Positions 26,802 to 35,670 of a DNA stretch of 48,433 nucleotides are shown here, one piece after another (position 1 is the stretch's first letter; every line of letters starts with the position of its first letter). The position numbers and the translations under genes were made by a program. Origin of the DNA: an uncultured Candidatus Competibacteraceae bacterium (GTDB lineage Bacteria; Pseudomonadota; Gammaproteobacteria; Competibacterales; Competibacteraceae); NCBI GenBank assembly GCA_903879705.1, contig CAIRMO010000103.1, positions 1 through 48,433 of the forward strand, given 5' to 3'. The notes below the pieces were generated by a model. It saw nothing but the letters and a program-made list of their open reading frames with translations, searched no databases and was not told where the DNA came from.

Positions 26802-27979
26802 TGACGGCTGCCATTCAAGGTCGGGCTGGACTTGACCGCCGCGCCGGGGTGCAACTCCCGTTCACTGTGGACGATGACCTGCGCCTCCGGGGCTAATCCG
26901 GCCAAAATCTGCGCCCGACCGTCCAGGCTGCGGACGCCGATCTGGATCGGCTGGAATTGCACCACGCCATCATCGCCCAGCACCCAGACCCCTTCCCGTC
27001 CGGCGAGTCGGTGCAGCGCCGCGCTCGGCAGGGTCAGGGCCTTGGCAATGGCGGGCAAGTACACCGTTGCTTCTGCCAGTTCGCCCAGCGTCAGAGCGTC
27101 CGGCAGATGATCGAACGCGACCTGGGCGATGGTTTCCTCGGTCACGCTATCGCCGATCCACTCGACTCGCGCCACCTGACCGGGCAACGGTTCGCCGGGA
27201 TGGGAACGCAGCACAATCTCCACGGGCAAGCCGACTCGCAACCCGGCCGACCGGGCCTGATCGATCCGTAGCCGCACCCAGCAACTGCCCGGATCGATCA
27301 GTCGCACCACACTTTGCCCCGCGACCAGGGTCGATCCGGGTTCGGCATCACGGGCAGTCACAATGCCGGCCACCGGACTGTACAGCCGCAGGTTGGCGCG
27401 TAATTTCATGGCGGCGGACTGTTCGGCCAGCAGCCGGTCCCGATCCTGGCGGGCGGCGGCCTGATTGGCCTCGGCGGTGGACAATGCCGCGCGGGCGGCG
27501 TTGGCCTCATGCTGTTTCACGTCGGCTGCTTCCTGGGTGACGAAGCCCCGGCCCCGCATGACGGCAAAACGGCGGGCATTCGGTTCTGCTACCTCCCGCC
27601 GGCTCATGGCCTCCCGTACCTGCGCCTCGGCGGCGGCCAGGCTGCTGCGTGCGCGAGCTAAAGCGGCCTGCGCGGCGGTAATCCGGTCATCCAGATCGAC
27701 CGGAGTCATCTCGGCGAGCAGTTGGCCGGCGGTGACCACATCGCCGACTTCGACCAGCACCTGTTGCACCCGACCCGCAGCGGTCGGGCCAATGGCATAG
27801 GCGCGGCGGGCTTCTACGGTGCCAATACCGAACAGCGCCGGATATAAATCGTGGCGTTCTGGCGCGGCAAGGGTGACGCGGATCGCGGCCAGTGGACCGG
27901 TGCGAACTGCGACGTAGCCGAAGCCGCCAATCAGGCCAGCGGTGAGCAGCAGGGGCAGCCAGTGACGGGGCAGGCTCAT
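26798..27979 (-). CDS. Periplasmic adaptor (HlyD/RND-type membrane fusion protein)
   Basis: A 393-residue adaptor with an N-terminal membrane anchor (WLPLLLTAGLIGGFGYVAV), a lipoyl half-motif (GRVQQVLVEVGDVVTAGQLLAEM), a long alpha-helical hairpin rich in Ala/Arg (about 90-180), a second lipoyl half (LRLYSPVAGIVTARDAEPGSTLVAGQSV) and a beta-barrel/membrane-proximal region. It would link the permease to an outer-membrane channel. The first gene after tetR, it overlaps it by ATGA, so the four genes form one tightly packed operon. Confidence 0.92.
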   Translation of the reverse strand: MSLPRHWLPLLLTAGLIGGFGYVAVRTGPLAAIRVTLAAPERHDLYPALFGIGTVEARRAYAIGPTAAGRVQQVLVEVGDVVTAGQLLAEMTPVDLDDRITAAQAALARARSSLAAAEAQVREAMSRREVAEPNARRFAVMRGRGFVTQEAADVKQHEANAARAALSTAEANQAAARQDRDRLLAEQSAAMKLRANLRLYSPVAGIVTARDAEPGSTLVAGQSVVRLIDPGSCWVRLRIDQARSAGLRVGLPVEIVLRSHPGEPLPGQVARVEWIGDSVTEETIAQVAFDHLPDALTLGELAEATVYLPAIAKALTLPSAALHRLAGREGVWVLGDDGVVQFQPIQIGVRSLDGRAQILAGLAPEAQVIVHSERELHPGAAVKSSPTLNGSRQ

Positions 27980-28599
27980 GGCTGGCGGACGCCGATGCCG
28001 CGCAGGTAAAGGGGTAATAGCCGGCTGGCGGTGGGGTGCAATGTGCGAAGATCGCCGGCCAGCAGGGTTTGCATGACCAAGCCCTGCACCGTACCGAGGA
28101 ACAGGGTGGCGGCAGCGGGTTCATCCAGCGCCGGATCGACCAGTCCTTGTGCTTTGGCCTGCACCAGCAAGGTGGTCACCCGCTGCCGATAGCGTTCCAG
28201 CAGACCGCGCACCCGTTGCTTGACTGCGCTGGCGGCGGGTTTTTGCAGTTCGTGAAAGATCAGGCGCGGCACGGCGGGATGGGTGACGATAAAGGCGATA
28301 TGGGCGTTGAACAGGGCTTGCAATCCGGCAACCGGATCGCCAACCTCGGCGATGGCGGCAGCGATAGCGCTCTGGAGGGAGTTCTCCAGCCAGTCCATAA
28401 CCGCCAGCCAGATAGCTTCCTTGGTCGGGAAATGGCGAAATACCGCTCCCTGGGTCAGCCCGATCTGTTGGGCAATCGCCTGAGTAGTAATGGCGTCGGG
28501 ACTGTGTTCCGTTGCCAGTGCCAGCACGGCGGCAACGATCTCGATTTGTCGTGCTTCAGCGGAAAGCCGGGTTTTTGGTAGGGGCATGGTGGTTTTCAT
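27976..28599 (-). CDS. TetR-family transcriptional repressor
   Basis: A 207-residue regulator. The N-terminal helix-turn-helix (about 15-60) reads RQIEIVAAVLALATEHSPDAITTQAIAQQIGLTQGAVFRHFPTKEAIW, with the typical GAVFRHFPTKE. The C-terminal ligand-binding region is helical and ends RGIGVRQP. The ATG at 28599 lies only 2 bp from a perfect 24-bp palindrome, its probable operator, with no ribosome site upstream, so the message may be leaderless or start at an internal ATG (28587). It probably represses its own operon, which encodes the exporter, until a substrate binds. Confidence 0.9.
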   Translation of the reverse strand: MKTTMPLPKTRLSAEARQIEIVAAVLALATEHSPDAITTQAIAQQIGLTQGAVFRHFPTKEAIWLAVMDWLENSLQSAIAAAIAEVGDPVAGLQALFNAHIAFIVTHPAVPRLIFHELQKPAASAVKQRVRGLLERYRQRVTTLLVQAKAQGLVDPALDEPAAATLFLGTVQGLVMQTLLAGDLRTLHPTASRLLPLYLRGIGVRQP

Positions 28600-28600
28600 C

Positions 28601-28652
28601 AAGATAGTAACTGATTACTATCTTAGTATGCCCTAACAGGATTGGCCGTCAA
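28601..28652 (-). promoter_or_regulatory. Promoter and palindromic operator of the tetR-exporter operon
   Basis: A perfect inverted repeat with 10-bp arms (AAGATAGTAA and TTACTATCTT) around CTGA occupies 28601-28624. On the minus strand a -35-like TTGACG (28647-28652) and a -10-like TACTAA (28623-28628) are separated by 18 bp, so the palindrome covers the end of the -10 box and the transcription start. This is the geometry expected for TetR autorepression. The box assignments are by eye. Confidence 0.65.
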
Positions 28653-28719
28653 GCGTAGCGCTAAACGAGGTCCAAGCTAAAATGAAGTGGCTAATCCACC
28701 CGCATTGAGGATCGAAACG

Positions 28720-29235
28720 ATGACCACCACAACGTGCGCCGAATTATTCCGCGGCTATGTCAACGAGTACACCGCGCAAGCCGCAACCGGACACTTGCCA
28801 AAGCAGGTGATTGGGATCATGACCGACGGGCGGCGGTTTGAACTGGATTTGGGGGGGTTAAATCTGGGGCCGTTCCAAAAGGACAAGCTGATCCGCCATG
28901 TGCTACAAACCGAAGGCGCTGAACGCTATTTATATGCGACGGTGATCCGGGTTGAGGAGGATGATTCCGGCAAGGTCAGCGAGCGGGTGTTGCTGATCTG
29001 CGCGGCGGCTGATGATTATGTTGGCGGTGACTGGACGGTGATCCGGGCGGCGGATGGCGCGGTGACCCTCAAGCCGCTGGGCGAGTGGTCAGGCCATGAT
29101 CCGGGCCAGATGCCGGGAACCTGGTTTCTGACTGATGCCGTGGTGGTCGAGCCGGAGGAGCGGTCGCGTTATACGGCGCTGTGGATGGAACGGGGTGGAA
29201 CGGCCCAGGCGGGTCATGCCGGGTTAATGTGGTAG
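28720..29235 (+). CDS. Hypothetical protein, 171 residues
   Basis: From the ATG at 28720, which follows TTGAGG by 9 bp, the protein is MTTTTCAELFRGYVNEYTAQ.. and contains GIMTDGRRFELDLGGLNLGP, a VEEDDSGKVSERVLLICAA segment and a C-terminal PGTWFLTDAVVVEPEERSRY. It looks soluble, acidic and beta-rich. I recognise no family. It is divergent from the tetR operon and shares the intergenic region with its operator. A GTG at 28687 would add eleven residues without support. Its end overlaps a decayed gene on the opposite strand. Confidence 0.7.
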   Translation: MTTTTCAELFRGYVNEYTAQAATGHLPKQVIGIMTDGRRFELDLGGLNLGPFQKDKLIRHVLQTEGAERYLYATVIRVEEDDSGKVSERVLLICAAADDYVGGDWTVIRAADGAVTLKPLGEWSGHDPGQMPGTWFLTDAVVVEPEERSRYTALWMERGGTAQAGHAGLMW

Positions 29236-29337
29236 TGGGTTCGTGGATCGGCCCGTTCTCGATTTAGCGCCCGCAAGCGGCGCAATACCTCCTCGTCATC
29301 AATAAAAGTGGACCCCGAAAAGTAAACCAAGGGCTTA
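29214..29337 (-). pseudogene. Truncated gene remnant cut by a MITE end
   Basis: Read leftward from the family 1 repeat end at 29338, the frame encodes KPLVYFSGSTFIDDEEVLRR and then LRALNRERADPRTHYHINPA before a stop. The composition is protein-like, but there is no start codon, ribosome site or N-terminal half: the frame upstream is repeat DNA. I read it as the last ~40 codons of a gene whose front was lost at the repeat junction. No family is recognised. Confidence 0.35.
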
Positions 29338-29355
29338 GGCAAGGCGCAATAAATA
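29338..29355. repeat. Solo end of MITE-like repeat family 1
   Basis: GGCAAGGCGCAATAAATA matches the terminal repeat of the elements at 561 and 8948. No matching right end follows. The next 60 bp contain CATTCTCGTTCCCCCGCTCCAGCG-like sequence and then a family 2 element, so this looks like a relic. The gene-free stretch 29236-29695 consists of the remnant gene, this end and the family 2 copy. Confidence 0.65.
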
Positions 29356-29429
29356 CCCTCCCATTCTCGTTCCCCCGCTCCAGCGGTCCGCCTTCCGGGA
29401 TCATTCGGAACCATACAGGAATCCGACCT

Positions 29430-29619
29430 GAGTTGTAGAATTGCCGCTTCGAACCACCCCGGCGCTTCGCGCCACCTCTCCTTATCCAAGGAGGGGATAA
29501 AACCAGCACGGTACATCGCTTTTTCCCCTCCTTGAGTAAGGAGGGGCGGCCCCGTCAGGGGCCGGGGTGGTTCGCTCCTCAGCGAGGGGAAATTCCACAA
29601 CTCCAACCGGATGGCTATA
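29430..29619. repeat. MITE-like repeat family 2, full copy B
   Basis: About 190 bp and nearly identical to the copy at 24609-24798, including the preceding GGAATCCGACCT and the tail CAACCGGATGGCTATA. Ends are GAGTTGTAGAATT and AATTCCACAACTC. The few differences between copies (for example GAGTAAGG for GGATAAGG in the right arm) imply recent spread. Confidence 0.75.
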
Positions 29620-29695
29620 CAAGCGAGAACTGGATTCCTTACTAACCCCCAATTTTCAGACCGTTAAGGAATCACAGGTTATGGCGGGTGTACTG

Positions 29696-29992
29696 TCAGA
29701 CCAGCGTATAGCGGCGAATATCGGGATCAGTCGCCAGCAAACTCACGGCCTGAGCCAGCGCCGCCTGGAGATGAGGCGTTTGCAGATGGGTGTCGAGCGC
29801 GGCGGCATCGGCCCATTCTTCGACAAAAGTGAAATCGGTCGGGTCGGCCCGGTTATGCAGCAGGTTATAACTGCGGCAGCCCACTTCCCGGCGCGTCGGT
29901 TCGAGTAATGCAGTCAGAATCGTCTGGAGTGGGGCGACAGTATCGGACCGAGCGGTGAGGCGGGCGATCACATGGAGGGCAGGGGTAGACAT
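29696..29992 (-). CDS. Antibiotic biosynthesis monooxygenase (ABM/YgiN-like) family protein
   Basis: A 98-residue single-domain protein of the dimeric ferredoxin-like ABM fold. It reads MSTPALHVIARLTARSDTVA, then LLEPTRREVGCRSYNLLHNR and FTFVEEWADAAALDTHLQTPHLQA; the E-W and H-L..PH spacing is typical of the family. Members oxidise quinols or act on small aromatics without cofactor; the substrate here is unknown. The ATG at 29992 is used since GGAG precedes it by 12 bp. It lies downstream of prfA on the same strand, where prmC often sits in other gammaproteobacteria. Confidence 0.85.
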   Translation of the reverse strand: MSTPALHVIARLTARSDTVAPLQTILTALLEPTRREVGCRSYNLLHNRADPTDFTFVEEWADAAALDTHLQTPHLQAALAQAVSLLATDPDIRRYTLV

Positions 29993-30049
29993 GGCGGTTT
30001 CATTCTCCGGGGCAAGTAGAATCGACAGGGGCATGATCGCGAGCGCTGC

Positions 30050-31132
30050 TTAATCCGCCAGCGCCGCCAGCAGATCAGCCTGATGTTCGTTAATCAGCGG
30101 ATCGATGATGGGATCCAGATTTCCTGCCAGCACCTCGCCGAGCTGGTACAGGGTCAGGTTGATGCGGTGATCCGTCACCCGTCCCTGCGGAAAATTGTAG
30201 GTGCGAATGCGCTCGGAACGGTCGCCGCTGCCGACTTGCAACTTCCGGTTCCGGGCTTGGGCGCTGGTCTGCTTGGCTCGTTCCGCCGCCAGCAATTTGG
30301 CCTGCAACAGCGCCATGGCCCGCGACCGGTTTTTGTGCTGGGAACGCTCGTCCTGACACTCCACCACAATGCCGCTGGGTAAATGGGTGATGCGGATCGC
30401 CGAATCGGTCTTGTTGATATGCTGGCCGCCCGCCCCGGAAGCCCGGTAGGTGTCCACCCGCAGATCGCCGGGATTGATCTCCACTTGCTCAATTTCGGCC
30501 AGTTCCGGCAGCACCGCGACGGTCGCGGCGGAGGTGTGAATCCGGCCCTGTGCTTCGGTGGTCGGCACCCGCTGCACCCGGTGCGCCCCGGATTCAAACT
30601 TCAGCCGTGAATAAGTCCCTTGGCCGATCACTCGGGCAATCACTTCCTTATAGCCGCCATGCTCGCCAACGCTCTCGGTCAGCAATTCCAGCGACCAGCC
30701 ACGCAATTCAGCATAACGGGCGTACATCCGCAGTAAATCCCCGGCAAACAACGCCGCTTCGTCGCCGCCGGTCCCGGCGCGGATTTCCAGAAACAGGTTG
30801 CCGACATCGTGCGGGTCGCGGGGTAACAGCAACAATTGCAAGGCCCGTTCCTGATCGGCGCGGTGGACTTGAGCGTCCAGCCATTCAGCCTGAGCCAAGG
30901 CGCGCAACTCCGGATCAGGATCGCCCGCCATTTCGCTGGCGGCGTCCAGGTCATCGAGCGTGCGGCGATAGGCCCAGAACCCGCCGGCAACCGGCTCCAG
31001 TTGTGCGTATTCCATCGATAAGGCCCGGAACCGGTTGCTGTCGCCGATAATGCCGGGTTCGGCCAGCAGGGCGCTGACTTCCTCATGGCGGGAGGCCAGT
31101 TGCTCCAGCTTCGCCAGCATGGACGGGTTCAT
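30050..31132 (-). CDS. prfA: Peptide chain release factor 1
   Basis: A 360-residue release factor for UAA and UAG codons, the same length as the E. coli protein. The GGQ motif that triggers peptidyl-tRNA hydrolysis is in [18 protein letters not shown], and the stop-codon-reading tripeptide lies in [23 protein letters not shown] (PTT for the usual PxT). The ATG at 31132 gives [20 protein letters not shown], which matches the family start and overlaps the hemA stop by 4 bp; an ATG at 31138 is also possible. The hemA-prfA pair is the standard gammaproteobacterial operon. Confidence 0.97.
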   Translation of the reverse strand: MNPSMLAKLEQLASRHEEVSALLAEPGIIGDSNRFRALSMEYAQLEPVAGGFWAYRRTLDDLDAASEMAGDPDPELRALAQAEWLDAQVHRADQERALQLLLLPRDPHDVGNLFLEIRAGTGGDEAALFAGDLLRMYARYAELRGWSLELLTESVGEHGGYKEVIARVIGQGTYSRLKFESGAHRVQRVPTTEAQGRIHTSAATVAVLPELAEIEQVEINPGDLRVDTYRASGAGGQHINKTDSAIRITHLPSGIVVECQDERSQHKNRSRAMALLQAKLLAAERAKQTSAQARNRKLQVGSGDRSERIRTYNFPQGRVTDHRINLTLYQLGEVLAGNLDPIIDPLINEHQADLLAALAD

Positions 31133-32397
31133 CGGCATGGGTTCCGCCCGTCGAGCCGGTACAGGGTTTTAATCATGGTCAGCATCTCGGCATCGCCTTG
31201 GGCGGCAGCTTCACGCAGGCCGACGCAGGGCGGGTGAATGAGGCGATTGGTCAGGGTATTGGCCAGCATTTTCAGCACTTCAGCCGGGTCTTTACCTTGA
31301 CCGAGTTGCCGCTGAGCGCGGATCAGGGCTTCATCCCGCGCTGTCTCGGCCTGTTGGCGCAATGCCTGAATACTGGCGGCGCTATCCTGAGTTCGGAGCC
31401 AGGCCATGAAATGCTCCACTTGGCTGTCAATGATTTCTTCGGCCTGGACAGCGGCGGTTTGCCGGGAACGCAGATTGTCCTGAATGATGTCCTTCAGATC
31501 GTCCACCGTGTACAAGTACACGTCATCCAGTTCCGCCGCCGCCGGATCGATGTCACGCGGCACCGCCAGATCGACCATGAACATGGGCTGGCGGCGGCGC
31601 TGTTTCAAACACTGGCGAATCAGCGCCACATCCAGCATCAGGCCGGGGCTGGCGGTCGCGGCGATGACCATATCCGCTTCGCCCAAATGGGCCGGAATTT
31701 CCTCCAGCCCAATCGCGTAGCCGGCGAACGGCGCAACCAGCGCATGCGCCCGCTCCAGGGTGCGGTTGGCGACGATTAACCGCCCTACCCCGTTATCGTG
31801 CAAATGGCGAGCGACCAGTTCGATGGTGTCGCCGGCCCCGATCAGCAAGGCCGTCCGGTGGGGCAAATCGGCGAAAATCTGCTTCGCCAGTCCGACTGCC
31901 GCGAACGCCACTGACACCGGGCTGGCCCCGATCCGGGTATCGGTGCGAACCTGTTTGGCGACCGCGAAGGTGTGCTGAAACAGCCGCTGCAAGCGGGAAC
32001 CCAGCGCGCCGGCGCTATTGGCGGCCTGATAAGCGGCTTTGACCTGGCCGAGAATCTGCGGCTCGCCCAGCACCAGCGAATCCAGCCCGGAGGCCACCCG
32101 CAGGATATGGCGCACTGCCCGCTGATCGGCGTACTGGTACAAATACGGTTGCAGATCGGCTACCGGCAGAGCGTGGTAATCGCCCAGCCACTCCAGCACA
32201 CGACGACCATCATCGTTCCGCAGTCGGCAATACAGCTCGGTACGATTGCAGGTTGACAGAATCGCCGCTTCCCGGGCGCAACCGCAGCCCAGTAAGTCGC
32301 GCAGGGCTGCGTCCAGCCGTTCGGCATGAAATGCTACCCGTTCACGGATATCCACCGGGGCGGTGCGATGGTTGAGGCCAAGCGCCAGCAAAGGCAT
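31129..32397 (-). CDS. hemA: Glutamyl-tRNA reductase
   Basis: A 422-residue enzyme for the first step of C5 tetrapyrrole synthesis, reducing glutamyl-tRNA to glutamate-1-semialdehyde. The start at 32397 gives [21 protein letters not shown]; the catalytic Cys is in [14 protein letters not shown]. The substrate region [25 protein letters not shown], the NADPH loop [16 protein letters not shown] and [13 protein letters not shown] are present. The C-terminal dimerisation helices end at NPCR. It overlaps prfA by 4 bp and is divergent from the TPR lipoprotein gene, with about 240 bp between them holding both promoters. Confidence 0.97.
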   Translation of the reverse strand: MPLLALGLNHRTAPVDIRERVAFHAERLDAALRDLLGCGCAREAAILSTCNRTELYCRLRNDDGRRVLEWLGDYHALPVADLQPYLYQYADQRAVRHILRVASGLDSLVLGEPQILGQVKAAYQAANSAGALGSRLQRLFQHTFAVAKQVRTDTRIGASPVSVAFAAVGLAKQIFADLPHRTALLIGAGDTIELVARHLHDNGVGRLIVANRTLERAHALVAPFAGYAIGLEEIPAHLGEADMVIAATASPGLMLDVALIRQCLKQRRRQPMFMVDLAVPRDIDPAAAELDDVYLYTVDDLKDIIQDNLRSRQTAAVQAEEIIDSQVEHFMAWLRTQDSAASIQALRQQAETARDEALIRAQRQLGQGKDPAEVLKMLANTLTNRLIHPPCVGLREAAAQGDAEMLTMIKTLYRLDGRNPCR

Positions 32398-32639
32398 AGG
32401 AGAGGTCGGGTCGGGTTGGGTTGAAAAATGGTAGGATTCTGCGGGATAAATCAGGGCGATGACAAGGTCATATCCGGGTCGGGCGTTCCGGTCCGTCATT
32501 AATTTGCTCCGACCGTTCCCGATGGCAAGATTTTTATCCAGCCGACTGGACACCAGCTTCACATTCCCTTCTCGATTTCGGCAGTTCCTCTCACTGCCAA
32601 AGCCAAACGATCAACACACACCACTGGTAATAATCGGTA

Positions 32640-34352
32640 ATGAACAGACTTTTGAAAGGATTGAGTTTTAGTGGGCTGTTGCTATTAAGCGGCTGCGCGA
32701 CCGTAGTGGACGCGCAAGCGCCGATGGAACCGGAATTTCTGATTCATCCGGTTTTGCAGCCCAGTCTCCGTGCGGAATGGATGTATCAGGTTTTGACGGC
32801 GGAACTGGCCGGCAAGCGTAATCAACTGGACGTGGCATTGGACTATTACCGCAAGGTGGCCGTTGCCAGCGCCGATCCCCAGATCGCCGAACGGGCGGCA
32901 ATGCTGGCGTTGTTGTTGAAGGACCACGTCACTGCGCTGGAACTGGCTAAACGCTGGCAGACCCTCGCGCCCGCCAATGATCAGGCCCGGCAGGCGCTGG
33001 CGCTGGCGTTGTTGCGGAATGGCCGGGTGGACGAAGCGGCCGATTATCTGGAAACCGTGCGGAAGCTGGCGGGGAAGAACGATAAACAGGAGGGCTACGC
33101 TACCCTCGCCTCGCTGTTCACTCAGGTCGATGACAAGCCGGCGGCGCTGCGGGTGATGGGGCAATTCCGGGATCGCAATCCCCGTTCGGCTTTCGCCCAG
33201 TATTACTACGCCATGCTGGCGGTTGCCGCTGGCGAACGCGATCAGGCGTTGACCAGCCTCGATCGGGCGCTGGCCCGTGACCCGAAACTGGCCGCCGCTC
33301 ATCTGTTGCGTACCCGCATTTTGCTGGATCAGGATAACCGGGAAGCGGCGCTGGTCGGACTGGGTAAAGCCGTTGCTGCGCTGCCCCGTGACCGTAATCT
33401 GCGGATGAGCTACGCCAAGTTGCTGATTGAGTCCGGGCAACTGGATAAAGCCCGCCGTGAGTTCGCCACCCTGCTGAACCAGAATCCCAAGGATGCGGAT
33501 TCGGTTTATGCCTTGGGGCTACTGGCGGCGGAAATCCGCCAGTTTGATCTGGCTGAAAGCTATTTTCTGGACTTGGTCAAGCGCAGCGCCCGCTTGGCCG
33601 ACGCCTATTTTGAGCTGGGCCGGATTGAGGAGCAACGCGGTAATTATGCCAAGGCCAGGGAATGGTACGAACGGGTAGCCGGGGAAGATCGCACGCTGAA
33701 CGCCCGGATGCGGATTGGCGTGACGCTGGCCAAGGCCGGTGCTTCGATTGCCGTGGTCAGCCAGCATTTCGACACCATGCGCCGCGCCAACCCGCAGAAC
33801 AGCATCATTCTTTATCTGGCCGAGGCTGAAGCCTTGCGTGAGGCCGAGCGCTTTCAGGAGGCGTTTGCCACCTTGGAGCGGGCGCTGCAACTGTATGAGA
33901 GCGACAAGGATTTGCTCTATGCCCGGGCGCTGCTGGCGGAACGGATCGACCGGCTGGACGTGCTGGAGCGGGATTTACGGGTGATTATCGCCGCCGATCC
34001 TAAAAATGGGCAGGCGTTGAATGCGCTCGGTTATACCTTGGCGGATCGCACCGACCGTTATCCAGAAGCGCTGGGCTATATCGAACAGGCGCTGGTGGTT
34101 TTACCCAATGACGCGGCAGTGCTGGATAGCATGGGTTGGGTGCAATACCGGCTGGGTGATTACCCGAAGGCGCTGGACTATCTGCGCCGGGCGTATCAGG
34201 CTAATCCTGATGCGGAAATCGCCGCCCATTTGAGTGAGGTGCTGTGGGTCAGTGGGCAGCGCGAGGAAGCGAAAAAAATCTGGCGGGAGGCTAAGCGCAA
34301 GACTCCCGACAGTCACCCGTTGCGCCAATTGCAGGAACGGTTTAGCTGGTAG
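32640..34352 (+). CDS. Tetratricopeptide-repeat outer-membrane lipoprotein
   Basis: A 570-residue exported protein. The N-terminus MNRLLKGLSFSGLLLLSGCA is a lipoprotein signal peptide with LLSGC lipobox (Cys about 19). The rest is a helical solenoid of many TPR units, such as DVALDYYRKVAVASADPQIA, AYFELGRIEEQRGNYAKAREWYERV, NALGYTLADRTDRYPEALGYIEQAL and DSMGWVQYRLGDYPKALDYLRRAYQ. The gene corresponds in position to the TPR lipoprotein that precedes lolB in Pseudomonas and relatives (divergent from hemA), where it may help lipoprotein or envelope assembly. Here lolB is 9.5 kb further on, displaced by the accessory island. Confidence 0.92.
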   Translation: MNRLLKGLSFSGLLLLSGCATVVDAQAPMEPEFLIHPVLQPSLRAEWMYQVLTAELAGKRNQLDVALDYYRKVAVASADPQIAERAAMLALLLKDHVTALELAKRWQTLAPANDQARQALALALLRNGRVDEAADYLETVRKLAGKNDKQEGYATLASLFTQVDDKPAALRVMGQFRDRNPRSAFAQYYYAMLAVAAGERDQALTSLDRALARDPKLAAAHLLRTRILLDQDNREAALVGLGKAVAALPRDRNLRMSYAKLLIESGQLDKARREFATLLNQNPKDADSVYALGLLAAEIRQFDLAESYFLDLVKRSARLADAYFELGRIEEQRGNYAKAREWYERVAGEDRTLNARMRIGVTLAKAGASIAVVSQHFDTMRRANPQNSIILYLAEAEALREAERFQEAFATLERALQLYESDKDLLYARALLAERIDRLDVLERDLRVIIAADPKNGQALNALGYTLADRTDRYPEALGYIEQALVVLPNDAAVLDSMGWVQYRLGDYPKALDYLRRAYQANPDAEIAAHLSEVLWVSGQREEAKKIWREAKRKTPDSHPLRQLQERFSW

Positions 34353-34420
34353 ACGTTTGCGGTGGCAATCGGTCCAGCAATGGGTTGAGCCGCCACAGGA
34401 ATAACGCAAGAGACCCTGTG

Positions 34421-35545
34421 ATGAATAACGAACCGCGTGAAAAACTCCGTGAATCGATCGTTGAATATGGTCGTTCTCTTTGCGATGACCCGCGCCGGTG
34501 TGAGGCATTGCTCAAGGATTACTGCGGGCAATATAAGCGGGAAATTTTTGTCTTGATCAGTGCCCTGAAAAACCGAGTGGCGGATGATTTGCTGAAGACT
34601 TCGGCGGGTGTACCACAAATCCTGTTATTGGCACGATTGATCAAGCGATTGGAGGATGAATTGGCGATGACTGCCGAAGCGGCACAATGGGGGGTGGAGT
34701 CGTGGGCATTGGCGCTGGGTGTGATTGATCAACCGATGCCGGTGATTAAACCGGCTCCCACGCCGCTGACTCCGTCCGCCGTACCCTCCCCCATATCAGT
34801 GGCCTCGTTGGTGCATCCGGTTTTAGCGCCCTTATCGGTTTTCCGTGACCGGTTACGCGACGGCAGCAATGGCCCCGTGATGATTGCGATTCCAGCGGGT
34901 GAGTTCTGGATGGGATCACCGGAGAATGAAGCGGACCGGAGCGGCGATGAACGCCGGCATCGGGTCAAGATTGAACGGCCTTTTGCTATCGGCCAATACG
35001 CGGTGACTTTTGATGAGTATGACCGTTTTTGTGCCGACAGGGGTAGAACTAAACCCGAAGATCAAAGTTGGGGTCGCGGCAACCGGCCAGTCATTAACGT
35101 CGATTGGTTGAATGCACTGGATTACACCGAGTGGCTATTGGCGCAGACCGGGCAAAACTATCGATTGCTTACGGAAACGGAATGGGAATACGCGGCGCGA
35201 GCGGGAACGGAAACCGCATTCTGGTGGGGCAATGATATTAGCCCGGATCAAGCAAATTACGAGTTCAATCGTATGAAAACAGTCCCGGTCGATCGATTTC
35301 AACCGAATCCGTGGGGATTATATCAAGTGCATGGCAACGTCTGGGAATGGACGGGTTCACAATATGGCGTAAAGTATAGCGGGGCAGAAATGCTGTGTAT
35401 TAATAAAAACACAAGCAGCACGTTGTCGGTTCGGGGTGGCGCTTGGAACAACAGATCCGTGGGAGTCCGTTCCGCTAGCCGCTTCGGGAACAATCCTGCT
35501 GAACGCATCAGTAACCGGGGGTTTCGTCTCGCCCGATCATTATAG
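34421..35545 (+). CDS. Module-FGE paralogue 1: N-terminal helical module fused to FGE-sulfatase-like domain
   Basis: A 374-residue protein. Residues 1-104 (MNNEPREKLRESIVEYGRSL, DDPRRCEALLKDYCGQYKR, LLARLIKRLEDELAMT) form a helical module repeated in three neighbours. A Pro-rich linker (about 105-140) leads to a formylglycine-generating-enzyme-type (C-type-lectin-like) domain with MIAIPAGEFWMGSPENEADR, YAVTFDEYDRFC, YRLLTETEWEYAARAGTETAFWWG, NPWGLYQVHGNVWEWTGS and a final GFRLARSL. The paired active-site cysteines of true FGE are absent: the end is RGF-RLAR, not GFRC, and RSAS-R replaces the Cys region. So catalysis is unlikely and ligand binding more probable. The last ~25 residues before GFRLAR differ sharply from paralogue 2. 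The start at 34421 aligns with the other copies. It is followed by the kinase gene. Confidence 0.85.
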   Translation: MNNEPREKLRESIVEYGRSLCDDPRRCEALLKDYCGQYKREIFVLISALKNRVADDLLKTSAGVPQILLLARLIKRLEDELAMTAEAAQWGVESWALALGVIDQPMPVIKPAPTPLTPSAVPSPISVASLVHPVLAPLSVFRDRLRDGSNGPVMIAIPAGEFWMGSPENEADRSGDERRHRVKIERPFAIGQYAVTFDEYDRFCADRGRTKPEDQSWGRGNRPVINVDWLNALDYTEWLLAQTGQNYRLLTETEWEYAARAGTETAFWWGNDISPDQANYEFNRMKTVPVDRFQPNPWGLYQVHGNVWEWTGSQYGVKYSGAEMLCINKNTSSTLSVRGGAWNNRSVGVRSASRFGNNPAERISNRGFRLARSL

Positions 35546-35670
35546 TCGCTATCACAGTGGCCGCAGCGATGTTTCGCAATATGCAGAACAACGCATTCAG
35601 CAAACTATTCGGATGGGTCCATTGATCCTGCTGCCCGCCGACGCATAAATCATCCATTCAGGAATCACCC

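Noticed and set aside
35546-35670. Possible template repeat for a retroelement between paralogue 1 and the kinase gene
   Set aside because: By eye the segment does not match any of the variable C-terminal stretches, and no reverse transcriptase is present in the window.
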